Assembly (NCBI RefSeq): GCF_028682475.1
Contig: NZ_JANHLE010000018.1
Coordinates: 1-64,000, forward strand
DNA from: Pseudomonas putida
GTDB lineage: Bacteria; Pseudomonadota; Gammaproteobacteria; Pseudomonadales; Pseudomonadaceae
Direction: 5' to 3'
Length of the DNA: 64,000 nt
The position numbers were made by a program, and so were the translations under genes. Positions 27,190 to 36,320 of the stretch are shown here, piece after piece. Within the stretch, counting starts at the first letter, position 1, and each line of letters begins with the position of its first letter. The notes beneath the pieces are model-generated. The model had not been told where the DNA came from, did no database searches, and saw nothing but the letters and a program-made list of their open reading frames with translations.

Positions 27190-28065
27190 CTAGCGCCTGA
27201 AGGCCGCCCGGTAGGCACCGGGCGTTGCCCCCAACGCCTGGCGAAAACGGTTGCTGAAGTGGCTGGCGCTGGCAAATCCGCACTGCAGCGCGACCTCGCC
27301 CAAGGGCAGTTCGCCAAAGCGCAGCAGCTGACGCGCCATGGCCAGGCGCCGGGTCAGCAGGTATTGGTGCGGCGGCAGGCCGAAGCTTTCGCGGAACATC
27401 CGCGCAAAGTGGTATTCGGACAGGTTGCACAGTGCCGCCAGCTCACCCAGGCTCAGCGGCTGGTCCAGGTGCCCTTCGATGTAGTCGCTCAGTTGCCGGC
27501 GCTGGTGCGCGGCCAGGCCACCCTTGAGGCGCAAGCCCTGACGCAGGCCGACCTGGTTGAGTACGGCATGGTCGAGAATCTGGTGGGCGAGGGTGCTGGT
27601 CAGCAGGCGCTCGCCCGGTTCGTCCCAGTTCTGGGCGATCAGTTGGCGAAAACGCCGGGCCTGATCCGGGTCGTCAAGGAAGGTCGCTTCCTGCAATTGC
27701 AGTTCGCGGGGTTCGCGGTCGAGCAGGCGGATGCAGCCAAGGGCGAACTGTTCCTCGCTGATGTACAGGTGCGCCAGGCGGATCGAGCCATTGACTACCC
27801 AATGCGACGCCGAGCCGGCGGGCATGATGCACAGCTTGTCGGGCGCGCCTTTGTGGCTGGGCTGGTCACGGCGAAAAGTACCGGTACCGTCGGCGATGTA
27901 GCAGGACAGGGTGTGGTGGGTCGGTGCTTCGTAGTCGCGGGCGTCGTGACGGTTGTTCCACAAGGCTGCGGCCAGGCCATCCCCCAGGTGCGCGCTGTGT
28001 TCCAGACGGGCGTGGGGTGAGTCGTGCATGGCTTTGAAAACTTGCAGCTGGTCCAACGCGTTCAT
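27190..28065 (-). CDS. AraC-family transcriptional regulator
   Basis: 291 residues. An N-terminal cupin-like effector region is followed by a C-terminal double helix-turn-helix (LSLGELAALCNLSEYHFARM, and VALQCGFASASHFSNRF with the conserved GF.S.SHFS). The ligand is unknown. It is divergent from the DMT transporter gene, 137 bases apart, and is most simply the regulator of that exporter. It could instead act on the iron genes it converges with. Confidence 0.9.
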   Translation of the reverse strand: MNALDQLQVFKAMHDSPHARLEHSAHLGDGLAAALWNNRHDARDYEAPTHHTLSCYIADGTGTFRRDQPSHKGAPDKLCIMPAGSASHWVVNGSIRLAHLYISEEQFALGCIRLLDREPRELQLQEATFLDDPDQARRFRQLIAQNWDEPGERLLTSTLAHQILDHAVLNQVGLRQGLRLKGGLAAHQRRQLSDYIEGHLDQPLSLGELAALCNLSEYHFARMFRESFGLPPHQYLLTRRLAMARQLLRFGELPLGEVALQCGFASASHFSNRFRQALGATPGAYRAAFRR

Positions 28066-28202
28066 GTGCGCTACCTCTGGCCGTCATCCTACTCCGCTGC
28101 CCAACGCCTGACAGCAGGGCACGCAGCAAAAGCGCAAGAATCTGCAAGCGCACGCAACCCGTTCAGGCGGAGACTGACAGCCTGGATGCGAGGAGTGCTG
28201 CC

Positions 28203-29105
28203 ATGAACCTGTCGTTGTACCTGCTGACCGTATTGATCTGGGGCACCACCTGGATCGCCCTGAAACTGCAGCTGGGCGTGGTCGCCATTCCAGTGTCGAT
28301 TGTTTATCGCTTTGCCCTGGCCGGACTGATCCTGTTCGCCATTCTGCTGCTCAGCCGTCGCCTGCAACCGATGAACCGGCGTGGTCATGGCATCTGCCTG
28401 GCCCAGGGTTTTTGCCTGTTCTGTGTCAACTTCATGTGCTTTCTGACGGCCAGCCAATGGATACCCAGCGGGCTGATCGCCGTGGTGTTTTCCACCGCGA
28501 CCTTGTGGAACGCGCTCAATGCCCGGGTGTTCTTTGGCCAGAAGATCGCTGCCAATGTCCTCGGTGGCGGTGCGCTGGGCTTGTGCGGGTTGGGCCTGCT
28601 GTTCTGGCCGGAGCTGTCGGGGCATGCGGCGAGTCGTGAAACCGTGATTGGTCTGGCGTTGGCGCTGCTGGGCACCTTGAGCTTTTCCGCGGGCAACATG
28701 CTCTCCAGTTTGCAGCAGAAGGTGGGCTTGCGGCCAATGACTACCAACGCCTGGGGCATGCTTTACGGTGCCGGGATGCTTGCGGCGTACTGCCTGTTCA
28801 GCGGCATTCCTTTCGATATGGAATGGAATACGCGCTACATCGGCTCGCTGCTGTACCTGGTGATTCCGGGATCGGTGATCGGCTTTACCGCCTACCTGAC
28901 CCTGGTCGGGCGCATGGGGCCGGAGCGCGCGGCGTATTGCACGGTGTTGTTCCCGCTGGTGGCGTTGAATGTGTCGGCGTTTTACGAGGGTTATCAGTGG
29001 ACAGCGCCAGCGCTGTTCGGCCTGGTGCTGGTGATGCTGGGGAATGTGCTGGTGTTCAGGAAGCCCAAGGCCGAGGTTGTCACCCCGGCTGTCGTTCTGA
29101 GATAG
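28203..29105 (+). CDS. DMT-superfamily (EamA) transporter
   Basis: 300 residues with ten hydrophobic segments in two EamA repeats (the first begins LYLLTVLIWGTTWIALKLQL; the second includes GLALALLGTLSFSAGNMLSS). Members export amino acids, metabolites or drugs across the inner membrane. GGAG precedes the ATG. The divergent AraC gene is the likely regulator. The substrate is not determinable. Confidence 0.88.
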   Translation: MNLSLYLLTVLIWGTTWIALKLQLGVVAIPVSIVYRFALAGLILFAILLLSRRLQPMNRRGHGICLAQGFCLFCVNFMCFLTASQWIPSGLIAVVFSTATLWNALNARVFFGQKIAANVLGGGALGLCGLGLLFWPELSGHAASRETVIGLALALLGTLSFSAGNMLSSLQQKVGLRPMTTNAWGMLYGAGMLAAYCLFSGIPFDMEWNTRYIGSLLYLVIPGSVIGFTAYLTLVGRMGPERAAYCTVLFPLVALNVSAFYEGYQWTAPALFGLVLVMLGNVLVFRKPKAEVVTPAVVLR

Positions 29106-29120
29106 CGGTTGTTTGTTATG

Positions 29121-29205
29121 GCCTCATCGCCGGCAAGGCCGGCTCCCACAAAGTTCAGGGCCAGGTGCAAACCCTGTGGGAGCCGGCCTTGCCGGCGATG
29201 AGGCC
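29121..29205. repeat. REP doublet of a second sequence type
   Basis: Arms CATCGCCGGCAAGGCCGGCT and complement, ending in CCCACA/TGTGGG. It has the same outer ends as the main REP family but a different palindromic core. It lies between the convergent DMT exporter and dehydrogenase genes. Confidence 0.85.
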
Positions 29206-29221
29206 GGTCGCAACAGCATGG

Positions 29222-30193
29222 TTACTTCCAGACGTGCGGATTGACCAGGTCCCGCGGCCGCTCACCCAGCAGCGCACTGCGCAGGTTATCAATCGCCCGG
29301 TTGGCCATGGCCTCACGGGTTTCAGCGGTGGCCGAACCCACATGCGGCAAGGTCAGGGCGTTGGGCAACTGGAACAACGGCGACTCGGCCAACGGCTCCT
29401 TCTCATACACGTCCAGCCCGGCACCGCGAATGGTGTTGTTGCGCAGGGCCTCCACCAGCGCCGCTTCATCCACCACCGGCCCACGCGAAACGTTGATCAG
29501 GAAGGCACTGGGTTTCATCAGCTGCAGTTCACGGCTGCTGATCAGGTGTTTGGTCTGGGCGCCCAGCGGCACCACCAGGCAGACGAAATCGGCTTCGGCC
29601 AGCAACTCATCCAGGCTGCGGAACTGGGCGCCGAGCTCCTGTTCCAGCGCGGTCTTGCGCGAGTTGCCACTGTAGATAACCGGCATGTTGAAGCCGAAGC
29701 GCCCACGGCGGGCAATGGCTGCGCCGATGTTACCCAGGCCGACGATCCCCAGGGTTTTGCCGTGCACATCGCTACCGAACTGCGCCGGGCCAACAGTGGC
29801 CTGCCATTGCCCGGCCTTGGTCCAGGCATCGAGTTCGGCGACGCGGCGGGCGCAGCCCATGAGCAAGGCGAAGCCCAGGTCGGCGGTGCTTTCGGTCAGC
29901 ACGTCAGGGGTGTTGGTCAGGGCAATGCCGCGCGCATTGAGGTAGTTCAGGTCGTAGTTGTCGTAGCCCACCGACACACTCGACACCACTTCCAGCTTGC
30001 CGGCGTTGGCCAGCTGCGCTTCGCCGAGCTTGCGGCCCACGCCGATCAGGCCGTGAGCCTCGGGCAGCGCTTCGTTGAACTGGGCGCTGATATCGCCGAG
30101 CTTGGGGTTCGGCACGATCACGTTGAAATCTTGCTGCAGGCGTTCGACCATCGCCGGGGTGATGCGGCTGAAGGCAAGGACAGTCTTTTTCAT
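29222..30193 (-). CDS. ghrB: 2-hydroxyacid dehydrogenase (2-ketogluconate/glyoxylate/hydroxypyruvate reductase type)
   Basis: 323 residues. The Rossmann motif LGIVGLGNIGAAIA and the three catalytic residues of the D-2-hydroxyacid dehydrogenase family are visible: Arg in NVSRGPVVDE, Glu in LDVYEKEPL and His in LPHVGSATAETR. It reduces 2-keto acids with NAD(P)H; in Pseudomonas the close relatives are called 2-ketoaldonate or glyoxylate reductase (GhrB, TkrA, KguD). There is no gluconate pathway gene next to it, so the substrate is open. REP doublets of different types flank it on both sides. Confidence 0.9.
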   Translation of the reverse strand: MKKTVLAFSRITPAMVERLQQDFNVIVPNPKLGDISAQFNEALPEAHGLIGVGRKLGEAQLANAGKLEVVSSVSVGYDNYDLNYLNARGIALTNTPDVLTESTADLGFALLMGCARRVAELDAWTKAGQWQATVGPAQFGSDVHGKTLGIVGLGNIGAAIARRGRFGFNMPVIYSGNSRKTALEQELGAQFRSLDELLAEADFVCLVVPLGAQTKHLISSRELQLMKPSAFLINVSRGPVVDEAALVEALRNNTIRGAGLDVYEKEPLAESPLFQLPNALTLPHVGSATAETREAMANRAIDNLRSALLGERPRDLVNPHVWK

Positions 30194-30234
30194 CGGCTAC
30201 TTCTCTGCAAGGCGGTGACGGTAGTGTCGCCCTT

Positions 30235-30299
30235 TCGCAGCGCAAGGCCGCTCCCACAGGATTGCCAGGGTCCCTGTGGGAGCGGCCTTGTGCCGCGAT
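30235..30299. repeat. REP doublet of a third sequence type
   Basis: Arms TCGCAGCGCAAGGCCGCTCC and GGAGCGGCCTTGTGCCGCGA with CCCACA/TGTGGG inner ends. It lies upstream of the dehydrogenase start and downstream of the LysR gene. Confidence 0.85.
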
Positions 30300-30363
30300 G
30301 GCTGGCGCTGGAATCAATGGATAGCAACCTACCATTGTCACTCACCCCAATGCAGCAGCTTTT

Positions 30364-31311
30364 TCAGTTGGCGATCAGCAGCTCGTGGGTCTTGAGGTCC
30401 GCTTCATGGGCGGCGAGGATTTCCGGCAACGAGTTGCGCAGGTACTCGACCCAGGTCTTGATCTTGGCATCCAGGTACTGGCGCGACGGGTAGATCGCGT
30501 ACAGGTTCAGCTCCTGCAAACGGTAGTCAGGCATTACCCGTACCAGCGAGCCGTCACGCAGGCCGTCGATGGCCGAGTAGATCGGCAGCACACCGACGCC
30601 CATGCCGCTGCGGATCGCGGTTTTCATCGCATCGGCCGAGTTCACCTGGAACGGCGCCTGGGTGATGTTCACCACTTCCTGGCCTTCCGGGCCGTCGAAC
30701 AGCCATTTTTCCAAGGGGATCACCGGGCTGACCATGCGCAGGCAGGCATGGTTGAGCAGGTCGCTGGGCTTGTGCGCGATGCCGTGGCGTTTCACGTAGT
30801 CGGGCGAGGCGCAGACGATGCTGTAGGTGATGCCCAGGCGCTGGGAAACGAAGCCCGAATCCGGCAGCTCGCTGGCCAGCACGATGGACACGTCGTAGCC
30901 CTCGTCGAGCAGGTCCGGCACGCGGTTGGCCATGGTCAGGTCGAAGGTCACGTCCGGGTGGGTTTCACGGTAGCGGGCGATGGCATCGATGACGAAATGC
31001 TGGCCGACACCGGTCATCGAATGCACCTTCAGCTGCCCGGCCGGGCGGGCATGGGCGTCACTGGCCTCGGCTTCGGCTTCCTCGACATAGGTGAGGATCT
31101 GTTCGCAACGCATCAGGTAACGCTTGCCTGCCTCGGTCAGGGCAATGCGCCGGGTGGTGCGGTTGAGCAGGCGGGTTTGCAGATGGGCTTCAAGATTGGA
31201 GACCGCCCGCGAGACGTTGGCGGTGGTCGTATCCAGGTGCACAGCCGCGGCAGTAAAGCTGCCGACCTGGGCTACGCAACTAAAAGCACGCATGTTTTGC
31301 AGGGTGTCCAT
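30364..31311 (-). CDS. LysR-family transcriptional regulator
   Basis: 315 residues with an N-terminal winged helix (MRAFSCVAQVGSFTAAAVHL, TTANVSRAVSNLEAHLQTRL) and a LysR substrate domain. It is divergent from the outer membrane lipoprotein-FUSC-DUF1656-HlyD operon with 186 bases between starts, the classic position for its regulator, by analogy with AaeR of the aaeXAB operon. The ligand, possibly an aromatic acid, is inferred only. Confidence 0.9.
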   Translation of the reverse strand: MDTLQNMRAFSCVAQVGSFTAAAVHLDTTTANVSRAVSNLEAHLQTRLLNRTTRRIALTEAGKRYLMRCEQILTYVEEAEAEASDAHARPAGQLKVHSMTGVGQHFVIDAIARYRETHPDVTFDLTMANRVPDLLDEGYDVSIVLASELPDSGFVSQRLGITYSIVCASPDYVKRHGIAHKPSDLLNHACLRMVSPVIPLEKWLFDGPEGQEVVNITQAPFQVNSADAMKTAIRSGMGVGVLPIYSAIDGLRDGSLVRVMPDYRLQELNLYAIYPSRQYLDAKIKTWVEYLRNSLPEILAAHEADLKTHELLIAN

Positions 31312-31497
31312 GGGTCGCTCTCAAAGTAGACGACAAATTGTGACATGAAGTAACCGAGGCGGTCTTCAGACTAAAGCCGGATTATCGCTGTTTTCGTAAC
31401 AAAGATTCGCAGTAATGCACGCTTATCGTCAGTGCGGCGGCCCCCTAGAATTGCGTCTCCAAGCGTCATCCACCTTCTACGTCGGGAATTCGCAGCT

Positions 31498-33024
31498 GTG
31501 CCGCGTCGCATCATCAGAGCGCTGAATGCGCTCAGTGTCTGTGCCCTTAGCTTGACCTTGAGCGGCTGTATCGGAACCTGGGGCATTGCCCCGCAAAGCA
31601 AGACGCTGCAAGCCAATACCCTGACCACCGACGAGGCGATCCGCGAGGCCGCCCGTGATGCCCACTGGCCTGACCAGCAGTGGTGGCGCGCCTATGGCGA
31701 TCCACAACTGGACCGCTGGATCGCCCTGGCGGTCAACGACAGTCCGAGCATGGCCATGGCCGCGGCGCGGGTGCGTGAGGCCAAAGCCATGGCCGGGGTG
31801 GTCGAGTCTGCCGAGAAACTGCAGGTCAACGGCGAGTCGACGCTCAAGCGCCACAACTGGCCGGAAGACCAGTTCTACGGCCCGGGCGCCTTGTCCGGGG
31901 CCAATACCTGGGACAACAACGCCGCCTTGGGTTTCAGTTATGCCCTCGACCTCTGGGGCCGTGAGCGCAATGCCAGCGAGCAGGCCGTGGACATGGCCCA
32001 CATGAGCGCGGCGCAGTTGCGTCAGGCGCAGCTGGAGCTGCAGAACAACATCGTCAAGGTGTACATCCAGCTGTCCCTGCACTTCGCCCAGCGCGATATC
32101 GTCAAGGCCGAACTCGAACAACAGGAGCAGATCCTCGCCCTGGCCGAACGCCGTCTGGCCGGAGGTATCGGCACCCATTTCGAAGTCAGCCAGGCGCAGA
32201 CGCCGCTGCCGGAAACCCATCGTCAGCTTGATGCGCTGAATGAAGAAATCGCTTTGGCGCGTAACCAGCTGGCCGCTTTGGCCGGTAAAGGCCCGGGTGA
32301 GGGCGCGCAGTTGCAGCGTCCGCAACTGGCCCTTGGTGCCGCATTGAAGCTGCCATCGGCGTTGCCCGCCGAGCTGGTCGGCCAGCGTCCGGATGTGGTT
32401 GCCAGCCGCTGGCAGGTCGCGGCCCAGGCGCGCGGTATCGACGTCGCCCACGCCGGTTTCTTCCCCAACGTCGATCTGGTCGGCGGGCTCGGTTTCATGG
32501 CCACCGGTGGTGGGCCGCTGGAGTTCCTGACCGGACGCAAGTTCAACTACAACGTCGGTCCTGCCATCAGCCTGCCGGTGTTCGACGGCGGCCGCCTGCG
32601 CTCGCAGCTGGGTGTCGCCTCGGCCGGCTATGACATTGCGGTGGCGCACTACAACCAGACCGTGGTCGAGGCACTCAAGGGCATTTCCGATCAACTGATT
32701 CGCCGTGAGTCGATGAACGAGCAGCAGCATTTTGCCGCCGAGTCGGTGGCCTCGGCGCAGAAGACCTACGACATCGCCATGATCGCCTTCCAGCGGGGCC
32801 TGACCGACTACCTCAACGTGCTCAACGCGCAGACCTTGCTGTTTCGCCAGCAGCAGATCCAGCAGCAGGTCCAGGCCGCCCGCCTGACCGCGCATGCCGA
32901 GCTGGTGACCGCCCTGGGCGGCGGGCTCGGCGCCGGTAGCGATGTGCCGGACGAAGATAAACAGCAGGCACCGAAAACCCCGGCGACCCTGGCCATCTTT
33001 GACAAGGCGGACCGTGCCGAATGA
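31498..33024 (+). CDS. outer membrane efflux lipoprotein, NodT/OprM family
   Basis: 508 residues from a GTG at 31498. A lipoprotein signal (NALSVCALSLTLSGC) ends in lipobox LSGC. Two outer membrane efflux (TolC-like) repeats follow (HWPDQQWWRAYGDPQLDRWI at the start, FDGGRLRSQLGVASAGYDIA later). It forms the outer membrane channel of a tripartite pump. The frame is open to 31432, but that would put 22 extra polar residues before the signal peptide. It overlaps the FUSC gene by ATGA and is the first gene of the operon. Confidence 0.9.
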   Translation: MPRRIIRALNALSVCALSLTLSGCIGTWGIAPQSKTLQANTLTTDEAIREAARDAHWPDQQWWRAYGDPQLDRWIALAVNDSPSMAMAAARVREAKAMAGVVESAEKLQVNGESTLKRHNWPEDQFYGPGALSGANTWDNNAALGFSYALDLWGRERNASEQAVDMAHMSAAQLRQAQLELQNNIVKVYIQLSLHFAQRDIVKAELEQQEQILALAERRLAGGIGTHFEVSQAQTPLPETHRQLDALNEEIALARNQLAALAGKGPGEGAQLQRPQLALGAALKLPSALPAELVGQRPDVVASRWQVAAQARGIDVAHAGFFPNVDLVGGLGFMATGGGPLEFLTGRKFNYNVGPAISLPVFDGGRLRSQLGVASAGYDIAVAHYNQTVVEALKGISDQLIRRESMNEQQHFAAESVASAQKTYDIAMIAFQRGLTDYLNVLNAQTLLFRQQQIQQQVQAARLTAHAELVTALGGGLGAGSDVPDEDKQQAPKTPATLAIFDKADRAE

Positions 33025-35207
33025 GCGCACTGACCCTGCCGTTTCGCTGGTTGGCCAGCCTTGAATGGCGCCGTGGTTTCTTCGAGTGGGCCCGCACCGA
33101 CGGGGTGACCTGGGTCTACATCTTCAAGGTCCTCAGCGCCGCGTTCCTGACCCTGTGGCTGGCCATGCGCCTGGAGTTGCCGCAGCCGCGCACGGCGATG
33201 ATCACCGTGTTCATCGTCATGCAGCCGCAGAGCGGTCACGTGTTTGCCAAGAGCTTCTGGCGCTTGCTCGGGACCCTGGCCGGCTCGTCGATGATGGTGA
33301 CCTTGATTGCCCTGTTTCCGCAGAACACCGAACTGTTCCTGCCGAGCCTGGCGATCTGGGTCGGCCTGTGCTCGGCCGGTGCCATGCGCTATCGGACCTT
33401 TCAGGCCTACGGTTTCGTGCTCGCCGGCTACACCGCCGCGATGGTCGGATTACCCGCTCTGGAGCACCCGGACGGGGCGTTCATGGCGGCGGTCTGGCGG
33501 GTACTGGAAATCTCCCTGGGGATTCTCGTATCGACCCTGGTCAGCGCCGCGATCCTGCCGCAGTCGGCCGGGGCGGCGATGCGCAACGCCCTGTACCAGC
33601 GCTTCGGGGTGTTCGCCGGTTTTGTCGTCGAAGGCCTGCGCGGCGACAGCCAGCGCGATCGCTTCGAGAGCAGCAACGTGCGTTTTGTCGCTGAAGCGGT
33701 TGGCCTGGAAAGCCTGCGCAATGTCACCGCTTTCGAAGACCCGCACATGCGTCGGCGCAATGGTCGGCTGGGACGCATGAACAGTGAGTTCATGGCCATC
33801 ACCACGCGCTTCAACGCCTTGCACCAGTTGCTGGAGCGCCTGCGTCTGCGCGGGCCATTGCAGATCGTCACGGCGATCGAACCCGGGCTCAAGGCCTTGA
33901 CCGAGCTGCTCGATGCCTACGCCGGGCGGGCGCTGACCAGTGCCGATGCCGCGCGTCTGGCCGAGCAACTGACGGCCTACAAGGAAGGCTTGCCGGAGCG
34001 CGTACGCAGCCTGCGCGCCGCCTATGTCGAGACCGGACCGAGCGATGCCGATCTGCTCGACTTCCATACTGCTTACGAATTGCTGTACCGCTTTGTCGAC
34101 GACCTGCACAACTACGCCCTGACGCACGCCTCGCTGGCCGAGCACAACCATGCCCGCGAGCAGTGGGACGAGCCCTACGTGGCGCAGACCAACTGGATGG
34201 TGTCGCTGGCAGCGGGGTTGCGGGCTTCGTTCATCTTGTTGGTGCTGGGCAGTTTCTGGATCCTCACGGCCTGGCCGAGCGGGGCGATGATGACCCTGAT
34301 CGCTGCCGCCACCGTGGGCTTGTCGGCGGCCTCGCCGAACCCCAAACGCATGTCGTTCCAGATGGCCTGCGGGACCTTGATCGGGGCGTTTATCGGCTTT
34401 TTCGAAACCTTCTTCGTGTTCCCCTGGATCGACGGTTTCCCCTTGCTTTGCCTGGTGCTGGCGCCGGTGTTCGTGCTCGGTGCGTTCCTCGCATCGCGAC
34501 CGGCGTATGCCGGTGTCGGTCTGGGCCTGCTGATCTTCTTTGCCACCGGTTCCGTGCCGGACAACCTGACGGTCTACAACCCCTACAACTTCATCAACGA
34601 CTACATCGCCATGGTCATCGGCATGCTGGTGTGTGCCGCGGCCGGGGCGATCATCCTGCCGCCGAACAGCCGCTGGTTGTGGAGCCGTCTGGAGCAGGAC
34701 TTGCGCAGCCAGGTGCTGTTCGCCATCAGCGGGCGCTTGCGTGGCCTGGGTTCGGGTTTTGAAAGCCGCACCCGCGACCTGCTGCATCAGGCCTATGGCC
34801 TGGCTGCCGGTAAACCGCAGGTGCAGAGCAACCTGCTGCGCTGGATGTTCCTGGTGCTGGAGGTCGGGCACGCGATCATCGAGCTGCGCAAAGAGCAGGC
34901 AATCTTGCCGGTGCACCCGTGTTATGCCGAATCGCAACCCTGGCGTCAGGCGATCCGGGTCATGGGCCGGGCCCTGGCGCGCTTGTTCCTGCAACCGAGC
35001 GCGAGCAACCACGAGCGTGCCCTGGTCGCCGTGGACCACGCCATCAGTCGCGTGCAGGCCACCGACGAGCCCTTTGCCCGGCACTTTGATACCTCGGCCC
35101 TGCGCCGGGTGCAGAGCTACCTGCACTTCATCCGTACTTCGCTGCTCGACCCCCAGTCGCCGCTGGCCGCACTGGCCCCGGCCCAAGGACTGCCCCATGC
35201 CCCGTGA
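33021..35207 (+). CDS. FUSC-family inner membrane transporter (AaeB/fusaric acid resistance type)
   Basis: 728 residues with two membrane blocks (about 30-175 and 395-550), each followed by a long cytoplasmic region, the FUSC family layout. Motifs include LPQPRTAMITVFIVMQPQSG and SWRLLGTLAG-like GTLAGSSMMV. Relatives AaeB and FusC export p-hydroxybenzoate and fusaric acid. Overlapping genes on both sides (lipoprotein by four bases, DUF1656 by eleven) show tight coupling. Confidence 0.92.
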   Translation: MSALTLPFRWLASLEWRRGFFEWARTDGVTWVYIFKVLSAAFLTLWLAMRLELPQPRTAMITVFIVMQPQSGHVFAKSFWRLLGTLAGSSMMVTLIALFPQNTELFLPSLAIWVGLCSAGAMRYRTFQAYGFVLAGYTAAMVGLPALEHPDGAFMAAVWRVLEISLGILVSTLVSAAILPQSAGAAMRNALYQRFGVFAGFVVEGLRGDSQRDRFESSNVRFVAEAVGLESLRNVTAFEDPHMRRRNGRLGRMNSEFMAITTRFNALHQLLERLRLRGPLQIVTAIEPGLKALTELLDAYAGRALTSADAARLAEQLTAYKEGLPERVRSLRAAYVETGPSDADLLDFHTAYELLYRFVDDLHNYALTHASLAEHNHAREQWDEPYVAQTNWMVSLAAGLRASFILLVLGSFWILTAWPSGAMMTLIAAATVGLSAASPNPKRMSFQMACGTLIGAFIGFFETFFVFPWIDGFPLLCLVLAPVFVLGAFLASRPAYAGVGLGLLIFFATGSVPDNLTVYNPYNFINDYIAMVIGMLVCAAAGAIILPPNSRWLWSRLEQDLRSQVLFAISGRLRGLGSGFESRTRDLLHQAYGLAAGKPQVQSNLLRWMFLVLEVGHAIIELRKEQAILPVHPCYAESQPWRQAIRVMGRALARLFLQPSASNHERALVAVDHAISRVQATDEPFARHFDTSALRRVQSYLHFIRTSLLDPQSPLAALAPAQGLPHAP

Positions 35208-35397
35208 AATCGCCTTCCATGGCGTCTACATGCCGACCATGACCCTGATGTTCCTGTTTGCCGCCGTGCTTGCCTGGGGCCTGGACCGGTTTATCGCAAG
35301 TTACGACGGCTACCGGTTTTTCTGGCACCCGGCGCTGCTGCGCCTGTGCCTGTTTATCTGTTTGTTCGGTTCCATGGCCCTGACTCTCTACCGTTGA
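35197..35397 (+). CDS. DUF1656 small membrane protein (AaeX-like)
   Basis: 66 residues with two transmembrane helices (MPTMTLMFLFAAVLAWGLDR, LLRLCLFICLFGSMALTLY). DUF1656/AaeX proteins regularly lie between the FUSC and HlyD genes of these pumps; their function is unknown. Its ATG lies inside the end of the FUSC gene and its stop is 11 bases before the HlyD start. Confidence 0.88.
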   Translation: MPREIAFHGVYMPTMTLMFLFAAVLAWGLDRFIASYDGYRFFWHPALLRLCLFICLFGSMALTLYR

Positions 35398-35408
35398 GAC
35401 CCCTGTTG

Positions 35409-36320
35409 ATGAAAAAGTTTTTCAGCCTGATCGCCACCTTGCTCGTGCTGGCTGCTGCCGTGGTGATCGGCCGCCAGCTCTGGGTGCACTACATGAACAC
35501 GCCCTGGACCCGCGACGGGCGGGTGCGCGCCGACATCATCAACGTTGCCGCCGATGTGCCGGGCTATGTCGTCGATGTGCCGGTGCGCGACAACCAGTTG
35601 GTGAAGAAGGGCGATCTGCTGTTGCAGATCGACCCCGAGCATTACGAAGTCGCGGTCAAGCAGGCCCAGGCCCTGGTCGCTTCACGCAAGGCCACCTGGG
35701 AAATGCGCAAGGTCAATGCCCACCGGCGTGCGGATATGGACAACCTGGTGATCTCCCGCGAGAACCGTGACGACGCCAGCAACATCGCCAACTCGGCGCT
35801 GGCCGACTATCAGCAGGCGCAGGCGCAACTGGCGGCGGCGGAGCTGGACCTGAAACGGACGAAGATCCTCGCCACTGTCGATGGCTACGTGACCAACCTC
35901 AACGTGCACCGCGGCGACTATGCGCGCACCGGCGAACCGAAGATGGCGGTGGTCGATAAAGACTCGTTCTGGGTCTATGGTTTCTTTGAGGAGACCAAGC
36001 TGCCGCATGTGAAGGTGGGTGATCAGGCCGAGCTGCAGATGATGAGCGGTGAACTGCTCAAGGGCCATGTCGAGAGTATTTCCCGCGGCATCTACGACCG
36101 CGACAACCCGGAAAGCCGCGAGCTGATTGCCGACGTCAACCCGACCTTCAACTGGGTACGGTTGGCGCAGCGGGTGCCGGTGCGGATTCATATCGATGAA
36201 GTGCCGGAGGGCTTTTTGCTGGCGGCGGGGACGACCTGTACGGTGGTGGTCAAGCCCTCGCGGGGCAAGCCCGCTCCCACCGAGGCGGTAGGAGCGGGCT
36301 TGCCCCGCGAAGCTCTTTAG
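35409..36320 (+). CDS. HlyD-family periplasmic adaptor (AaeA-like) with REP-derived C-terminus
   Basis: 303 residues: an N-terminal helix (FSLIATLLVLAAAVVIGRQL), a lipoyl-like half (VAADVPGYVVDVPVRDNQLV), a helical hairpin and a second half (ILATVDGYVTNLNVHRGDYA). It links the FUSC pump to the outer membrane lipoprotein. The natural end of the domain is near TTCTVVVKP; the last 20 or so residues (SRGKPAPT...GAGLPREAL) are translated from a REP doublet at 36258-36310, which supplies the stop region. The stop overlaps that of the convergent UspA gene. Confidence 0.9.
   Translation: MKKFFSLIATLLVLAAAVVIGRQLWVHYMNTPWTRDGRVRADIINVAADVPGYVVDVPVRDNQLVKKGDLLLQIDPEHYEVAVKQAQALVASRKATWEMRKVNAHRRADMDNLVISRENRDDASNIANSALADYQQAQAQLAAAELDLKRTKILATVDGYVTNLNVHRGDYARTGEPKMAVVDKDSFWVYGFFEETKLPHVKVGDQAELQMMSGELLKGHVESISRGIYDRDNPESRELIADVNPTFNWVRLAQRVPVRIHIDEVPEGFLLAAGTTCTVVVKPSRGKPAPTEAVGAGLPREAL
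36258..36310. repeat. REP doublet inside the 3' end of the HlyD gene
   Basis: Two inverted REP arms with a short centre. They are in frame with the HlyD gene and contribute its terminal residues up to two codons before the stop. Confidence 0.9.
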
